This document shows, piece after piece, positions 10,150 to 23,606 of a stretch of 64,000 nucleotides of DNA. This DNA is from Dillenia suffruticosa. Its lineage: Eukaryota; Streptophyta; Magnoliopsida; Dilleniales; Dilleniaceae. Below the pieces are notes generated by a model. That model did not search any database. It saw nothing but the letters and a program-made list of their open reading frames with translations, and had not been told where the DNA came from. The stretch spans positions 8,640,001 through 8,704,000 of the forward strand of contig JAVTVX010000017.1 in the NCBI GenBank assembly GCA_033439265.1, written 5' to 3'. Position 1 is the stretch's first letter, and every line of letters starts with the position of its first letter. The position numbers and the translations under genes are program-made.

Positions 10150-12270
10150 GTTGTAAATTTTGATTGGTAAAGTAACAAATAATATGGTACCTTCAAGATG
10201 CCAAACATCTCCTTGTCCCATGATAGACATGCGTGGCAAACATATAATGAAGTGTCTAAATCAGAAATACGAGCTTTGAATTTAGAATTATACAAAATAA
10301 TTTTTGCTTTGGCTATGGCTTCATTGTTGTTGCTAAAGATTTCAGCTCCCCCTTTGATGTACTCATAAACCAAAACGAGAAATAGGCGTTTGAGCAAACC
10401 ATAGAATTTTCCTATGTTGCAATGCTGAAATTTGCTTTGCAGGTTGTAATCTTCCCCTCCAATGTAGTACATACATGTTATCAAAATTCATTTGTTTGCT
10501 TTTATTTTTCTCCTTCTCCGAAAATAGATATGGGAAAAGAACTTTGATGGTGTGATCTGTAAGTACACCTTATGAGCTGAGATGATATCACACCTGTAAC
10601 ATTATTTCCCGCCATTTGCAGGTGGTCAATTTAGGGCATCTGGCCCTATTATCAGATTTGTGACCATAAAGGTTGTTGTGGCTCATATCAATGTAATCTA
10701 GCACCGGATAGACACCGAACACGAAGTTGTTTCTCTCAAATCGAGCTCTGAACAAGGTGGAACAGTTTTTTATGCTTGGCGATTGGGCTGTGATAAGTCG
10801 CTTTTACACATAATTTGGATGTGATTTTTAAGACTTATCATAAATTTTTTGGGGAAAATTCATTACATTTCTTACTCAATGATATAATTGTTATTTCAGG
10901 CATTAAAATTGAGTGGAAATCAGTTATGGAATGGAATCTAAAAGACAGGAGAATCCAAAAGTCAACTGGGGCAAAGTCTAAGTCAAAGTTCATTTGAATC
11001 CAAGATTGAAGTCCACTTGAGCAAGCCCAAATTCAAGAGAAGTTTATTCAAGATTCAAGCTATTTCCAAGTCCAAACCCACAATTCAAGCTCAAGGACAG
11101 GACTTTGGGCCCATAATGCACGCCAAGAATGGAAGAACAGGGCACGGAAGAAGGAAGATTGTGCAAATCTTGCTGGAAACTGGAAGTAAAAGAAGAATTG
11201 GAAACAGAAATCTGAGGAAGAAGGCATGTGAAAACAAGAAAATTGGAAAGAGAATCATAACCCTAGTGTTTGAAGAACCCTATATAAGAGACGTTTGGAG
11301 AGAGGGAGAGCAGCTTGAATTTTAGCTTTAAATGATCATAATAAATAAGGTTATTAATGAAAAAATTAATTAATATTCATATGATTGACAACTCTATTAA
11401 CTAAAAATATCAAATTAGGTCACTGAAGTGGTTGTCTGTCGCAGTGAAATTCTCAAGCTTACCACCTAGATAAGTTTTGGGCAAAGAACCGAAAAATGGT
11501 TTGTATGCAGCTGAAGTACTCTTATACTAGTCAACTTTGCTTATTCTTTAGGAACTGAACCAGAAAGTAAATTGTCATGAGAAACAATGCCTCTAGGTTT
11601 ATAACGTTGCCTAGGGGTGCTGGAACAGCACGGTTGAGAGAATTCTCACTTCAAGGTCAACAATAGAAGTCAATTGGCCTAGCTGCTCAGGAATACTACC
11701 ACTGAGATCATTGGTTAAATTACCTAGAGAGGCTGGAATTTAACCAGTCAACTCATTTTTTTTTTAAGGCTTAGATCTTGAAGGTTTTTCAAGTTTCCCA
11801 ATTCTGGTGGGATTTGACCGGAGAGATGATTGCCAAATATTTATTAAAAAAAAAATTCAAGTTCCCAAAACTTGAAGGAATTGAGCCAGAAAAATTATTG
11901 TTGCCCATGAATATGACATTAATGTTTGTGAGATTTCCGATTTCCAGTGGAATTGATCCAGAAGGTGAGTTGTTATAGAGATATGGAGACACCAAGTTGC
12001 TCCAATTCCCAATACGAGATGGAATAGGCCCAAAGGCTGGTTTGTGTACAGAGCAAATTCATTCATAGATTTCATTTCCTTTTTCCTATGTTTTCAGGAA
12101 TTGACCAATTTAACTGATTCTGAACCAAGTGAAGGACTTGGAAGGTTTGTTAGCTTTCAAATTTGAGGTGGGATATTTCCAACAAATTGGTTCGGAGAGA
12201 TCAAGGTATATGAGTTTGGAGATAGACCCAATTTGAGGTGGGATGTTTCCTACTATGTTAGGGAAATTCA
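10150..12270 (-). pseudogene. MIK2-like LRR receptor kinase pseudogene
   Basis: A third, broken member of the array, same orientation as copies 1 and 2. Read on the minus strand, 12270 to 11413 resembles the LRR region of copy 2, with frameshifts and short deletions. An insertion occupies 10791-11412, LRR sequence resumes at about 10790-10560, and 10484-10150 keeps kinase remnants: HCNIGKFYG for [15 protein letters not shown] for LVYDYI, and KARISDLDTS for [10 protein letters not shown]. The LRR C-terminus, membrane segment, glycine loop and HRD catalytic loop are missing. It can encode no working receptor. It is much more diverged from copy 2 than copy 1 is, so it is the older duplicate. Confidence 0.85.
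10791..11412. mobile_element. Probable solo LTR inside the receptor-kinase pseudogene
   Basis: A 622-bp block interrupts the alignment of the pseudogene with copy 2. It begins TGATA and ends TATCA, the inverted TG...CA ends usual for LTRs, and has a CCTATATAAGAG promoter-like stretch near 11279, as an LTR would. No gag or pol is present. The family is uncertain; a Gypsy type is my guess. I could not find a clean target duplication. Confidence 0.5.
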
Positions 12271-13289
12271 TCTACGAGCAGCAACCAAAAAAAAAAATGT
12301 AAAGGGAACAGTTGAGCATGGAATAAGTTTTGGTCAATTTAAAAATTTCGGTCTCAATGATTGGGTTGGATTTGTTGATAATATGAGTAGTATGTGAGGT
12401 TACTATTTTAGTTTTGATTTTAGAATTTATTTTTGGTAGTATTGCAAGAAAGAAGCTATAACTCAATTCAAAGCAAAACCAGAATATGTAGCTACTACTA
12501 TTGCTACCGTGGTGAATCAAGTTCTTTCGATTAGGAAATTCCTGGCTGATTTGTATATAGAGCAAAAAAAGGAAAAAAAAAAAAATACACCCCGCGCACA
12601 CACACAAATATTTACTTATTGATTGCCAATAATACAGTGTTTCATGATAAAACAAAATAAAACATTTCAAGTGTAGGAATAAACAATGTTAGAAATTCTA
12701 TGGACCAACTTCTATAGACCGGTTTATTCTCATTTGCATTATTTACTTATTGATTAATGCGTTATGAAGAGCCCTTTTCTATATGTTCTTGTTGATTATG
12801 AAAGGTGAAACTTTTGTTTAGAAGGTGGATATTTATGGTTCAATATTTATGGAATTGATTTTGGGGGGGGGGTAGGGGAATTATGATTGAATTCATTATG
12901 AAATGTGGATATTGTTTTGATTTTTTATAGATAAGTAGCCACAAGAAATTGTTTCATTTAGAAGCAAAGTAGACTGTTGGACAACTGGAATGAGGACATA
13001 TGGTTTGAGAGCACATCTGGTTCTGTTTCATTGGCAATATGAAAAAAGAGAAGTTGAAAATTGAGTGTAAAATGCCATATGTTTAACCAGCCGCCTGAAC
13101 TTTACCTTTTCTTTAAAGAAAAATAAGTGTTCACCATATACCTTTTGTTTTCACTTTCCTCGTCAAGGTTTTCACATTATTTTTTATGCTCACTTGGGCT
13201 AAAATTCTTGACAGAAATATTATAATTCACTTGTTCCTCGAGTAAAGTGAGAGAAAGGAAAAGCAAGTTTTAGTGGAGAATGTAAAGAT
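12271..13289. other. Spacer between pseudogene and copy 2
   Basis: AT-rich, with no gene. The minus-strand frame at 12272-12670 is low-complexity and unrecognised. A G-run occurs near 12865. Confidence 0.4.
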
Positions 13290-13392
13290 AGTCCCCAAGG
13301 GAACAGTCTAGTGGTATAAATCCCCTACTCCAATCTGTAGAGTCAGATTCAAATCTTAAAGACGAGAAAAGAGGAGATGGTTTCCACCAAAA
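13290..13392 (+). repeat. SINE-like sequence
   Basis: GGAACAGTCTAGTGGTATAA resembles a tRNA-type A box, and CAGATTCAAATCTT about 40 bases later resembles a B box. A short A-tract follows. A related sequence occurs near 37785. A 15-base sequence beginning GAAAAGAGGAGATGG is repeated 36 bases apart around the A-tract. Confidence 0.4.
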
Positions 13393-13628
13393 AAAAAAAA
13401 AGAAAAGAGGAGATGGTTGCTTGACGACTTTGTGAACCAAAAGGGTTCACAAGCGCTCACTAGTTTCTGCTGCTGATTTTTGACGGTAGTACTTATTAAA
13501 ACAGCAAGATAATGACACTCACAAAGCTTGGTAAATAAAAGGAAAACATCATTGTTAAGGCAGAAAAATATTGAAAAAGCAGAGCAACTTCTTTTGGTCA
13601 CAGGGCAGTGTTGGACTAGAAGCTTCAG

Positions 13629-16600
13629 CTATGCCGCAGAGTGCATTGAAAACACCTGAGAGACACTCTTCATGGTTGGCCTAGTCAAAGGATTGACATT
13701 CAAACATGCAATTGCAACCTTTATAATCCACTTCAATTGCTCCTCGACATGAATGCCTGGTTGGGAAAGACGCTGATCTAGCATATCATTCGGCTGTATG
13801 GTCTCCTTCTCAAATGAAGGCAACATTATGAAAGAGATCAGTTCACCCAGATGCTTTCCTTTGATCACTTCCAGGGCCAGCACTCCAAAACTATATACAT
13901 CACACTTTTCTGTCACTTTCATAGGGAAAGCAAGCTCTGCAAAAAAAAGGGGGGGGGAATTGTTAGCTGGGTAAAAAATTTGTGAAAACAAGGAAATTGA
14001 AAATTTGAATTATGTTACCCGGTGCCAAATATCCATAGGTGCCTGCAAGCCCTGAAAAGTTGGACGAGTCTAGCTTTAGAAGCTTAGCAGTACCAAAATC
14101 AGAAATGTGAGCTTCCAACTGGGAATCAAGCAGAATGTTTTTGCTTGATATGTCCCTGTGGACAATAGGTGGTGAGAGATCATGGTGCATGTAAGACAAG
14201 GCATGAGCCACACCCTTGATGATGTTTATTCTCTTAAGCCAATCCAATTCTCTAGCTTCTTCATTGTTCCCAAGGACTGCAGCCAAGCTACCCCTGTCAA
14301 TGTAATCGTAAACCAAAAACGAGTGAAGGGCATGTGAGCAAAATCCGTGGAGTTTCACAATATTGCGGTGCCGAATTTTTGTCAATGCTCTTATCTCATT
14401 CATAAACCCTTTCTTGTCTTCAATCTCACCATCATGTAATGAATGCAACTTCTTCACAGCAACAACATTGCCGGATGCCAACTGTGCTATGTAGACGCTT
14501 CCTTGTCCACCTTTTCCTATGCAGTGCACTTGGTCAAAATCATTTGTTGCTTTTATTATTTCTTCATATAAAGTCCTTCCTCCAAAAATTGAAATGGAGA
14601 GAGAATCTTCGCTGCCTGGATCAATGTGTGTTGATGGTGCCCGAGAGAACTTTCTTCTGTGACAAAAGATAACAACTGTGACCAAAGCATATAAAAGTAA
14701 AAGTGCACCCACAATGGGAAGTACAATTAGCAACACAATGTGATGGCTGTCCTTTTTCTTGGCACGTGCATTTGTTGAGGAAGGACTACAAGGTTGGAGC
14801 CCAGTCACACTTCCGCATAAGCCTTCATTCCCCTGCAGTTGTTCTACAGAAGCATTAAGAAACGCTGTGCTGTCAGGGATAGGACCGTGCAAATGATTGT
14901 AGGATACATCAACCAGAGATAAGCCATGCATATTTTCGAAAGACTTGGGAATCAAACCACAAAGGTTGTTGTGGGATAGATTAAGTGACACCAGGCTCTG
15001 CAAACTCTGTATTTCAAACGGTATCTCCCCCACCAGCATGTTGTTGCTGAGATCAAGCTCAGAGAGATGGTTTAGCCTCGTAATCTCCAGTGGGATATTT
15101 TGGCTAAATTTGTTAGAGCTTAAATTCAGGTGGAATAAATTTGAGGAGTCCCCCAAGTTTTTGTTTACAGGCCCGTCCAATGAATTCATTGACAGGTCCA
15201 AATAGCCAAGTGCAGAAAGAGACCCTAGTTCTGGAGGTATGCCACCAGTGAAGTGATTGTCATTCAAATCCAGCTTCCACAAAGAGCTCAAATATCCAAC
15301 TTCATTTGGAATCTCACCAGATAAATGATTTGAAGAAAGATCAAGTACCGCAAGTTGAGCTGTTCTTTTGAGCTGAGATGATATCTCTCCCGAGATATTG
15401 TTTCCAGCAACTTGTAGGGTTCTTAATTTTGGCCATCTAGCCCAATTGTCAGAAATGTGACCATAAAAGTCATTGTGGCTCAGATCAATAAAATCTAGAT
15501 GTGGATAGACTCCAAATGCCTCCGAGATGTTACCAGAGAAATTGTTATTGCCCAGCCTAAGTCTTAACAATGTGGAACAGTTTTTTAAGCTTTTGGGGAC
15601 CAAACCGGTGAAGTGATTGTCACTTGCAGTGAGATTTTCAAGTTTACCACCTAGACAAACTTCGTGCAAAGACCCTGTGAACTGGTTTGTGTCGAGTTCA
15701 AGTATAGTTAAGCTAGTCAGCTTTTCTAGTTCTTTAGGAATTGACCCAGAAAATTGGTTATCACGGAGAAATAATTTCTCTAACTTTCTTAAGTTGCCAA
15801 GTGAAGCTGGAACGGTGCCGTTGAGATAGTTCTCACTCACTTCAATGTCAACCATGGAGGTCAATTTTCCTAGTTCTTCAGGAATAGGTCCCGACAGGTA
15901 GTTACTATAAAGATGGAGAAGATTTAGATTGGTTAGATTACCTGAAGAGGCTGGAATTGAACCAGAAAGAAGATTGGTTTGGAAGCTGAGCTCTTCAAGG
16001 GATTTCAAGTTCCCCAATTCCGGTGGGATTGGACCAGAGAGAAGGTTGTTAAACATGTACAAAACAGACAGATTCCTCAAGTTTCCAAAAGTAGAAGGAA
16101 TTGAACCAGAAAACTTATTGGTGTCCAGAAATATCAAATTAAGATAGGTGAGATTACCCATTTCCGGAGGAATTGGACCTGACAGTTGATTCTCATAGAG
16201 ATATAGAGAAACCAAGTTGCTCAAATTTCCAATAGAAGCTGGAAGTGACCCAGAAAGATAGTTTGTATACAAAGCAAGTTCATAGATCGACTTTAATTGG
16301 CCTATCTCTTCAGGAATAGACCCATTTAACTGATTTTCAACCAAATGAAGGACTTGAAGATTTGTTAACTTTCCAATTTCTGGTGGGATACTTCCCACGA
16401 AATGATTGGTGGAGAGATCAAGATAGATGAGTTTGGAAAGAGAACCGATTTCCGGCGGGATTGTATCAAAAAGTTTATTCATGCTAAGATCAATATATGC
16501 AAGATTAGGAAGAGATGAGAATGAGAAGCCATGGAGTGTACCTCCAATGCCTGCACTTGTGAGGTTCAGTCTGTTGACTCTTCCTGTTTTGTCACAAGAA

Positions 16601-16824
16601 ATGCCATACCAATGTATGCAAGGGCTGTGAGTGCGATTAGACATCCATGAAGAAAGGATGGACTGAGAGTGGCTTGAAAGACTAGCCTTCCATTTAAGAA
16701 GGGCATTTACTTCCTTGGTAACACCAGAAGCCAATGCATATTTGAAACCAGGTGAGACAACTAACAATGCGATGAAGTACAAGAATGCAATGCAAAGCAT
16801 TTTCTCTAGCTTTGATGAACCCAT
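13629..16824 (-). CDS. LRR receptor-like kinase, MIK2-like, copy 2 (complete)
   Basis: Two exons, 16824-14019 and 13936-13629, around an 82-base GT-AG intron, encode 1037 residues. From the N-terminus: signal peptide (1-30), LRR N-cap with a Cys pair, about two dozen LRRs (to about 650), a membrane helix (about 694-720), then a kinase domain with [10 protein letters not shown] (about 770), [19 protein letters not shown] (about 888), DFGTAK (about 908) and an APE motif created exactly across the splice junction. All key catalytic residues are present, and HRD makes it an RD kinase. The frame is open for 65 codons upstream, but I chose MGSS because it starts the signal peptide, is shared with copy 1, and the TATA box lies inside the extension. 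The family is LRR-XIIb, close to MDIS1-interacting receptor-like kinase 2. The ligand is unknown. Confidence 0.95.
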
Positions 16825-16864
16825 GGTTTCTGCCTTTGAGTTCAAGCTTGGTAGCGATGAGCTG

Positions 16865-16872
16865 TATTTATA
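16865..16872 (-). promoter_or_regulatory. TATA box of LRR-RLK copy 2
   Basis: TATAAATA on the minus strand, about 40 bases upstream of the chosen start, conserved with copy 1 while the surrounding sequence has drifted. Confidence 0.6.
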
Positions 16873-17023
16873 ACCGCATTTTGCAGCACTTGGAGAAAAT
16901 TCAAGGCCCACATATATTGGATGTAGAAAGGAGGATACTCCTAGCCTAGTACGTGGACAATAATCCACAGAATAGACCCAATGGTTGTTTAATGTGAAAC
17001 AAAAGAGAATTGCGTACACACAC

Positions 17024-17089
<66 letters not shown>

Positions 17090-17472
17090 ATAGCTACGTC
17101 AATATTCTTGACTGGATCATACGGAAATAGACCAAAGAAAGTTGTTTAAATTAGCGGTTTAAAGTTCAAAACAGAAAGCAGAAGACTATAATGGTTCATT
17201 AAATTACCCTTTTCACTTTTATTAATCAAGACGAAGAAAGCAGAATAAAAGAATAGGACTTGTGACAGTAAATGTGAAAACAAGAAGAGAAAATCAACGA
17301 GTTTGATCTCTTTTATGAACTAAAAAAGAAAAAAAATGTACAGGAAATTGACTTATCGTCAACGATTACACTTTGTGGCTCATTCATGATGCTCAGATGT
17401 GCAATTTCGTGGAATGGAAAGCAAAATCTTTACGAGAAACTTTAATAAAGCATGGTGAAGGGCATTTCCCAG
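16873..17472. other. Upstream flank of copy 2
   Basis: This is the counterpart of the flank of copy 1 (about 2050-3480), with two blocks absent. It contains a long (GA)n microsatellite at about 17029-17087. No gene is visible. Confidence 0.7.
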
Positions 17473-17952
17473 TGATGGTACATGGCCTAAGCTATGCGAA
17501 GCCCAAAGGTGGCCAAGCCCATGAGCCACGGCAAACTCTCTCGATATCCACCGATCACTTTTCTCTTGACGAACCAACTAACCGGTACCTCCGTTTGTCG
17601 GCTCTTAGATCTATTCGATACTCGGTGTCAACTATTTAATTCGCTATGGAGATATTTACTTCCTTAAAAAGGTGAGAAAAATCTTACAAAAATAGAAAAG
17701 AAACCCATCACCGTAGCCGATAAGGAAAGAAGCTCCATGATGATTTGAACTTTCCTAACGAGTAAGATTTTTCAGTTTTTGAGAATCTTTTTGATATGAT
17801 TTTCCCGAAATCTCATAACATTCCCATAAAAAACACTAAGAGTCTTATCACTCCGCATGCACACAACTCTGAGGAGGAGAAGATTAAAAACTTTAAGGCA
17901 TTTACCGCCCAGATAAGTCCTCTTGACCTACAAAGCACACAAAGCATACGCC

Positions 17953-17994
<42 letters not shown>

Positions 17995-18187
17995 CCTCTT
18001 GGTTGGTATCAGTCTGTTTTCCTTCCTTTCGAAAACCGCTCTTTAACTTGAGTATTTGAGCTTTCCCCTGCCAAATCACCCTCTAGCAGTCTTTTGCAGG
18101 TCTTATCGATCAAGACACTCGGGCGGCCAAGTAATTCTGTTCGAGTTAGCGAAGTCATCATCTGTGGAGCCAAACCCCCCTCCAACA
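17473..18187 (+). repeat. 5' LTR of the Gypsy element
   Basis: A 715-bp repeat starting TGATGGTACAT and ending CTCCAACA, matched by 23607-24286. Roughly one base in five differs over the first 200 bases by eye. It carries a (CT)n tract near 17957. Confidence 0.88.
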
Positions 18188-18190
18188 GAT

Positions 18191-18207
18191 TGGCACCGTC
18201 CATGGGA
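18191..18207 (+). other. Primer-binding-like site
   Basis: TGGCACCGTCCATGGGA starts three bases after the 5' LTR. Its place and its TGG start fit a tRNA-primed Gypsy element. Confidence 0.55.
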
Positions 18208-18329
18208 GCAAACTGATTTCTCGACTCAGTTATCCCATGCTACCATCTTTTTCCCTCTGTCATGGCATCAGTTAAGAGAATGAAGCAAACAATTGGTTTA
18301 GACGATGACAATTTTGTATGAGTTGACAC

Positions 18330-21300
18330 TTGCTGATGTGATATGCTAATCATTATAGCGAGAATCAGCTCATACCTCGTCAAAAGGACCTTTGTGGATC
18401 AAGGAGCGGAATGTGACATCTTCTTTCGGGACACCTTCTAGTAGATAGGTTTCATCCATCTCAACTTCGACCCTCTGATTAGTCCATTAGAGAGCTCACT
18501 AGCAAATGCATACAGTCGGAAGGCCTTATTTCGCTCACGTATCGCTACGCTCGCCTCCTCATCACGCTGTTACACAGACCACTTTTTACGTTGTAAAGCT
18601 TCCATCCCCTTACAATGTCATTCTAGGTCATCCCAGCCCAAACGATCTTGAAACACCACTGAGCACTAGACACATGAAGATCAAGTTTAGAACACTCTTG
18701 GGGATCGCGACACTTCATAGTGAATCCAACCCGTTAACCACTCCCATAGCGGAAGGAGAAGGGGAAATGTTGGCAAAAGACACTATAGAACTCTGGGATG
18801 ACACCGAGCAATAGTTAAAATCTCAACCTGGAGAAGGGGAATCAAGGTTTCCATCACCGACATGCCTAGTCAAACCATTCAAGTCGGTGCCCACCAACCG
18901 ACATCCCTTCAGAAAGCAATCGTGGAATGCTTGCGACGCCATTCCAAGGTCTTCGCATGGTCCCCCGAGAACAAGTCAAGCATTCATCCCTCGGTCATAG
19001 TCCATAAGCTGACTATAAAAGCCGATCACAAGCCTGTCAAGCAAAAGAAACAAGTATTTGCGTTGGAACAACAACGTGCGATGCAAGAAGAAATTCAAAA
19101 ACTCTTAACAGCAGGGTTCATCCAAGAAGTGAAATACCCCGAGTGGTTGGCAAACGTGGCCATGGTAAAGAAAGCGAACGAGAAGTGAAGAATGTGCGTA
19201 AATTTTACTAATCTCAATAAGGCGTACCCAAAGGATAACTATCCGCTCTTCAACATTAACAAGTTAGTTGACCATTCATCTGGTTACCAACTTTTGAAAT
19301 TCATGGATGCATACTCTGGTTATAATCAGATACGTATGACCCCTGAAAATGAGGAAAAACCAGCTTCATTACGGAGTTTAGTACTTATTGCTACAAAGTT
19401 ATGTCATTCGGCCTCAAGAACACTGGGGTAACCTTTCAACGCCTGGTCAACAAGGTCTTCAGAGATCAACTTGGTAGAAATGTAGAAGCCTATGTTGACG
19501 ACATGCTCGTCAAAAGCCCCAATGCCGACGATCATGTCGTAGACTTGGAAGAGACATTACAAATGTTAGAACAATACAATATGATGTTAAACATCGGAAA
19601 GTGCACCTTTGGGAATGTCTAGAAAATTCCTGGGCTTCCTTATTACTCACCAAGGGATTGAGGCGAATCTGAAAAAAATTCGAGCCATACTAAACATGAT
19701 ATTACCAAAAACAATGAAAGACATGCAACACCTCATAGGCAGGATAACAACGCTAAACCGATTCATGTCGAAAGTGTGGGAGAAGTATAAACCTTTTTAC
19801 GATGGTATGAAGAAGTCACAGAAGTTTGCATGGACGCCCGAGTGACAAACTGCATTCGAAAGGCTCAAAAAATATCCCATGTTGCCCCCGCTCCTCTTCC
19901 GATCGATCCCTGGTGAGAAACTATACTTCTACCTCTCTATTTTTGACCATGTGCTCTGCTTCGTCCTCATGAGACATGAATCTAGCGTACAAAAGCTAGT
20001 TTATTATGTCAGTCGCATACTTCACGAGTTCAAAGTGAACTATAGGCCCATCTAAAAGATAGCTTTTGTTTTGGTCGTCACCATCAGGCGTCTTTGACCT
20101 TACTTCCAAGCTAAGACTATCGTTGTGCTAGCCAACCAACCCATAAAACAGATTCTACAGAAGAGACATACCTCTGGTCGGCTCATCAAGTAGTGTATTG
20201 AATTAGACGAATTCGACATCGAATACCAATAAAGATCAGCTATCAAGGGCCAAGCCCTCGTGGACTTTATCCTCGAGTGAATAATCCCGACACCTATCGA
20301 GCAGCACTTTGCGGATGGCAAAGAAGAATACTTAAATAGAATGGACCCTCCATGTCGACAGGTCGTCCAACTATTCGGGAAGTAGAGTTGGACTCATCCT
20401 AATGGGTCAGATAATTTTAAAGGCTGAATACACCCTCCATTTTGACTTCGAGCAACCAACCAAGCTAAATGCGAAACTCTCCTGACTAGTTTGCGGATCG
20501 CGGCGTCATTAGGGGTCCGAAGTATATGGGTCATCACCGATAGTCAATTGATCGTTAAGCATATCAACCAAAGAATCGACGATGACGAAGTATTTGTCCA
20601 AGATATACCAAGCGGTAGACAAATTTGTTAAGGTAAACATACAACAGATCTCTTGATTCAAGAACGCACGAGCCAATACGCTCTCGAAGTTAGCTAGTTC
20701 CAACTCAATGGCAACAAACCGCACTATTTACATAGTAAGCCTACCATGCCCTAGTATCGAAGAGCCCAAACAAGTCTTGTCGGTGAACAACTCACCAAAT
20801 TGGAAGGACCCTATAAAAGCCTATCTGAAGAACGAGCAACTCTCAAGCTCGCCCTCCGAAACTAACCGGTTAAGACGTAGACCCACCCATTATGCTATCA
20901 TCAACGGAAACCTCTACAAGAAATCATACACACATCCATATCTAAAGTGTCTGACACCTGAAAAAGGGAACTATGTACTCAGGGAAATCCATAAGAGAAT
21001 ATACGACAGTCACTTGAGTATCCAAAATTTGGCAAACAAAGCCCTTCGACAGGGGTACTACTGACCAACTAAGAAGGATAATGCGCACAATTATGTCAGA
21101 AGGTGCAACAAGTGTCAGTGTTTCTCATTGGTGCCACACCAGCCCTTTACCTGTCCAATATCCAGCCCATGGCCATTCGCCCAATGGGTAATGGATATCC
21201 TAGAACCGTTTCCCCTAGCGACCGGATAGCAGAACTTCTTGATCATAGTTGTGACTATTTCACAAAGTGGATAAAAGTCGAACCATTAGTTCAAATCATC

Positions 21301-22020
21301 GCTGATAATATACAATACTTTATGTGGATATCCATCATCACTAAATTTGACATACCCTACGTCCTAATCACGGACAGCGGCGAGCAGTTTGACAACAAAA
21401 ACTTCTAAGACTTCTGTAGAAAGTTAGAGATCCAACATTGTTTCACTTCTATCGGTTACCTGCAAACCAACGGTCTCGTAGACATAACCAATCTATTGAT
21501 CTTACAAGAACTAAAAGTCACGCTAGATAAGATCAAAGGCCATTGGGTAGACGAGCTCTATAACATTCTCTAAACTTATTAGACGATGCCTCGAAGGGCA
21601 ACATTTGAAACATCATTCAACTTAACATATGGTAGTGAAGCAGTCATACTAGTCAAAATTGCGATACTTTCATTGAGAGTGGGTCAATATGCAGAAGGGT
21701 GAAATAAATCTGCGCTATGTGAATGACTAGACCTACTTGCCAAGTGAGGGGGAACCACATTCATCCGCATGGCCGCTTACCAGCAACAAACAGCAAGATA
21801 CTACAACCGACAGGCCAAAACTAGAACATTCAAAGTAGACGACTTGGTACTTAGAAAGGTGTAAGCCACCAGTCAACCCCAATCAACCCAATCAGGGGGC
21901 AAACTGGAACCCAATTGGGAAGGTCTTTATAAGATACACTTAGAAATCCGCCTATGCACATATCGTCTTGATTACTTAGATGGCTCGCCGATATCTAAAA
22001 CGTGGAACTCTGAGAGCTTG
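18330..22020 (+). pseudogene. Fossil Gypsy pol region
   Basis: Remnants occur in order: protease-like (about 18330-18800, a DQGAECDIF motif), reverse transcriptase (about 18862-19850, with YVDDMLVKS), RNase H-like (about 19850-20700) and integrase-like (about 20708-22000). The region cannot encode a working polyprotein. Confidence 0.8.
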
Positions 22021-23606
22021 CACATCTATTATCAGTAAGGGTCAATGGTCATTCGAACGAGCACATCCTGTTCCACGCATAATCAAACGATCACATAAAA
22101 CCCCTATGGACCTTTAACTTGCTGTGCTAACCTATCGACCTGCTCCATAGGATGTGTCGTTAGATAGGGATTTATCTCCCTAAACGAGCCAATATCGTCT
22201 AGTCCTCCCAAATAAAGTCTACCGATAGAGATTTATCTCCCTGAATGGGGTCAATATCGCCCGGTCCTGTCGAACAGAGTTTATCAATAGAGATTTATCT
22301 CCATGAATGGGCCAATGACGTCCAATCCTCCTGAATGAAGTCTATTGTTGGGATCTATCTCCCCGAATAGGTAAATACCGCTCCGACTAACGAGTGAACA
22401 TGTCAAGGAAAGAGTTTTCTGAACAAGATGGATATAGCCCTTGCACTCGGTTAAGCTCTCTAACAGGTAGAATTATATCGGTCCAATCCTATTTGTCGAG
22501 TCACTTGCTCAACATCGCAGCACTCATCATACACATCAGTGGACTGCTGATGACAAGATAATCATTTAAAAGCAAGATTGACAAATAAGTAACAGAAAGC
22601 TCTTCTTTTATTTCAATAAGATTATTACATATCAGAAAACAAATCTAGATACAATGCGAAGAGAATCTACAAGTCCTGAGTCGGACTGGATTATATCAAA
22701 GGCAAGACATGAGGAATCTACAATAGAAAACCAATCCGATGCAAGTCCAGAACCAGAAACAGCTCCATGACTCATCGTCGTTACAAAAATGGATCACAGG
22801 AGCCTCCACAACCTACCTAGAAACTCCAAGCAGTGGAGTTGAAGAGGATAAAAATTGCAAATCCTTATCAGCCGGAGCCGGGGAAAGAATTAGAGAAGGT
22901 AGGAGTTTACCAAAAAAAGACCGAGATGATGTATCAAGTTCTAAACCCTCTGCCATGCCCAGACTCTACTATTTCCCTACACTTCCCGTCGCCCGACCGA
23001 TGGAGCACTAAGAAGTGTCCAAGACAACCTCTGCTACACTTATACGACCAGGCGATAGTTCTAACCCCAGAAGAGAGTTCTCTCTGTGCAAAAAATATCT
23101 CTCCCTCATAAGGTTGAGAACTCTAATGAGAGCCCTAACGATTTTCACCACAACGTCCGACCACCAAACAATATGATGAGATCTCACATCAACAATCCCA
23201 TTTTTAATGAAATCTCGCATAAACAGAAGTTTTCTAAACTACGGGGTTTTGTGACTCAAAACTCATAATCGAGTTATCTCTCAGAAATGCAGACTCTCAA
23301 CAGTAGAAACTCACAAAACCACTCATGGCAGTACGCAAAATCTCTCTGAGACAATGTTGAGTCATACAATCTCTATTTATAGCCGCGAAGACATGATCCG
23401 TGCGACCTTGGGTAGATGAACGATCCAATGAGAAAGGCATGCAATGAATAGGGAGTTTCAACCCCTTCAACTCTCCATGAAACATTTATTCATAAATCAT
23501 TAATTCAGAAGTCCAATGCATTAACACTTTCGCGACTTCCCAAGTATCAACCCTTAACTTACTCCTTATGTCTCTCTTACAAAGTGACATAAAGAGTAGG
23601 GACAAA
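22021..23606 (+). other. 3' internal region of the Gypsy element
   Basis: Between integrase and 3' LTR. It contains diverged direct repeats near 22150-22400 built around GAGATTTATCTCCCTGAA. No gene is recognised. Confidence 0.5.

Noticed and set aside
16825-17019. In-frame upstream start that would extend receptor-kinase copy 2 by 65 residues
   Set aside because: The extension covers the TATA box, is not conserved with copy 1, and would bury the signal peptide.
17380-18203. Small frames inside the 5' LTR
   Set aside because: LTR sequence with CT repeats, not host genes.
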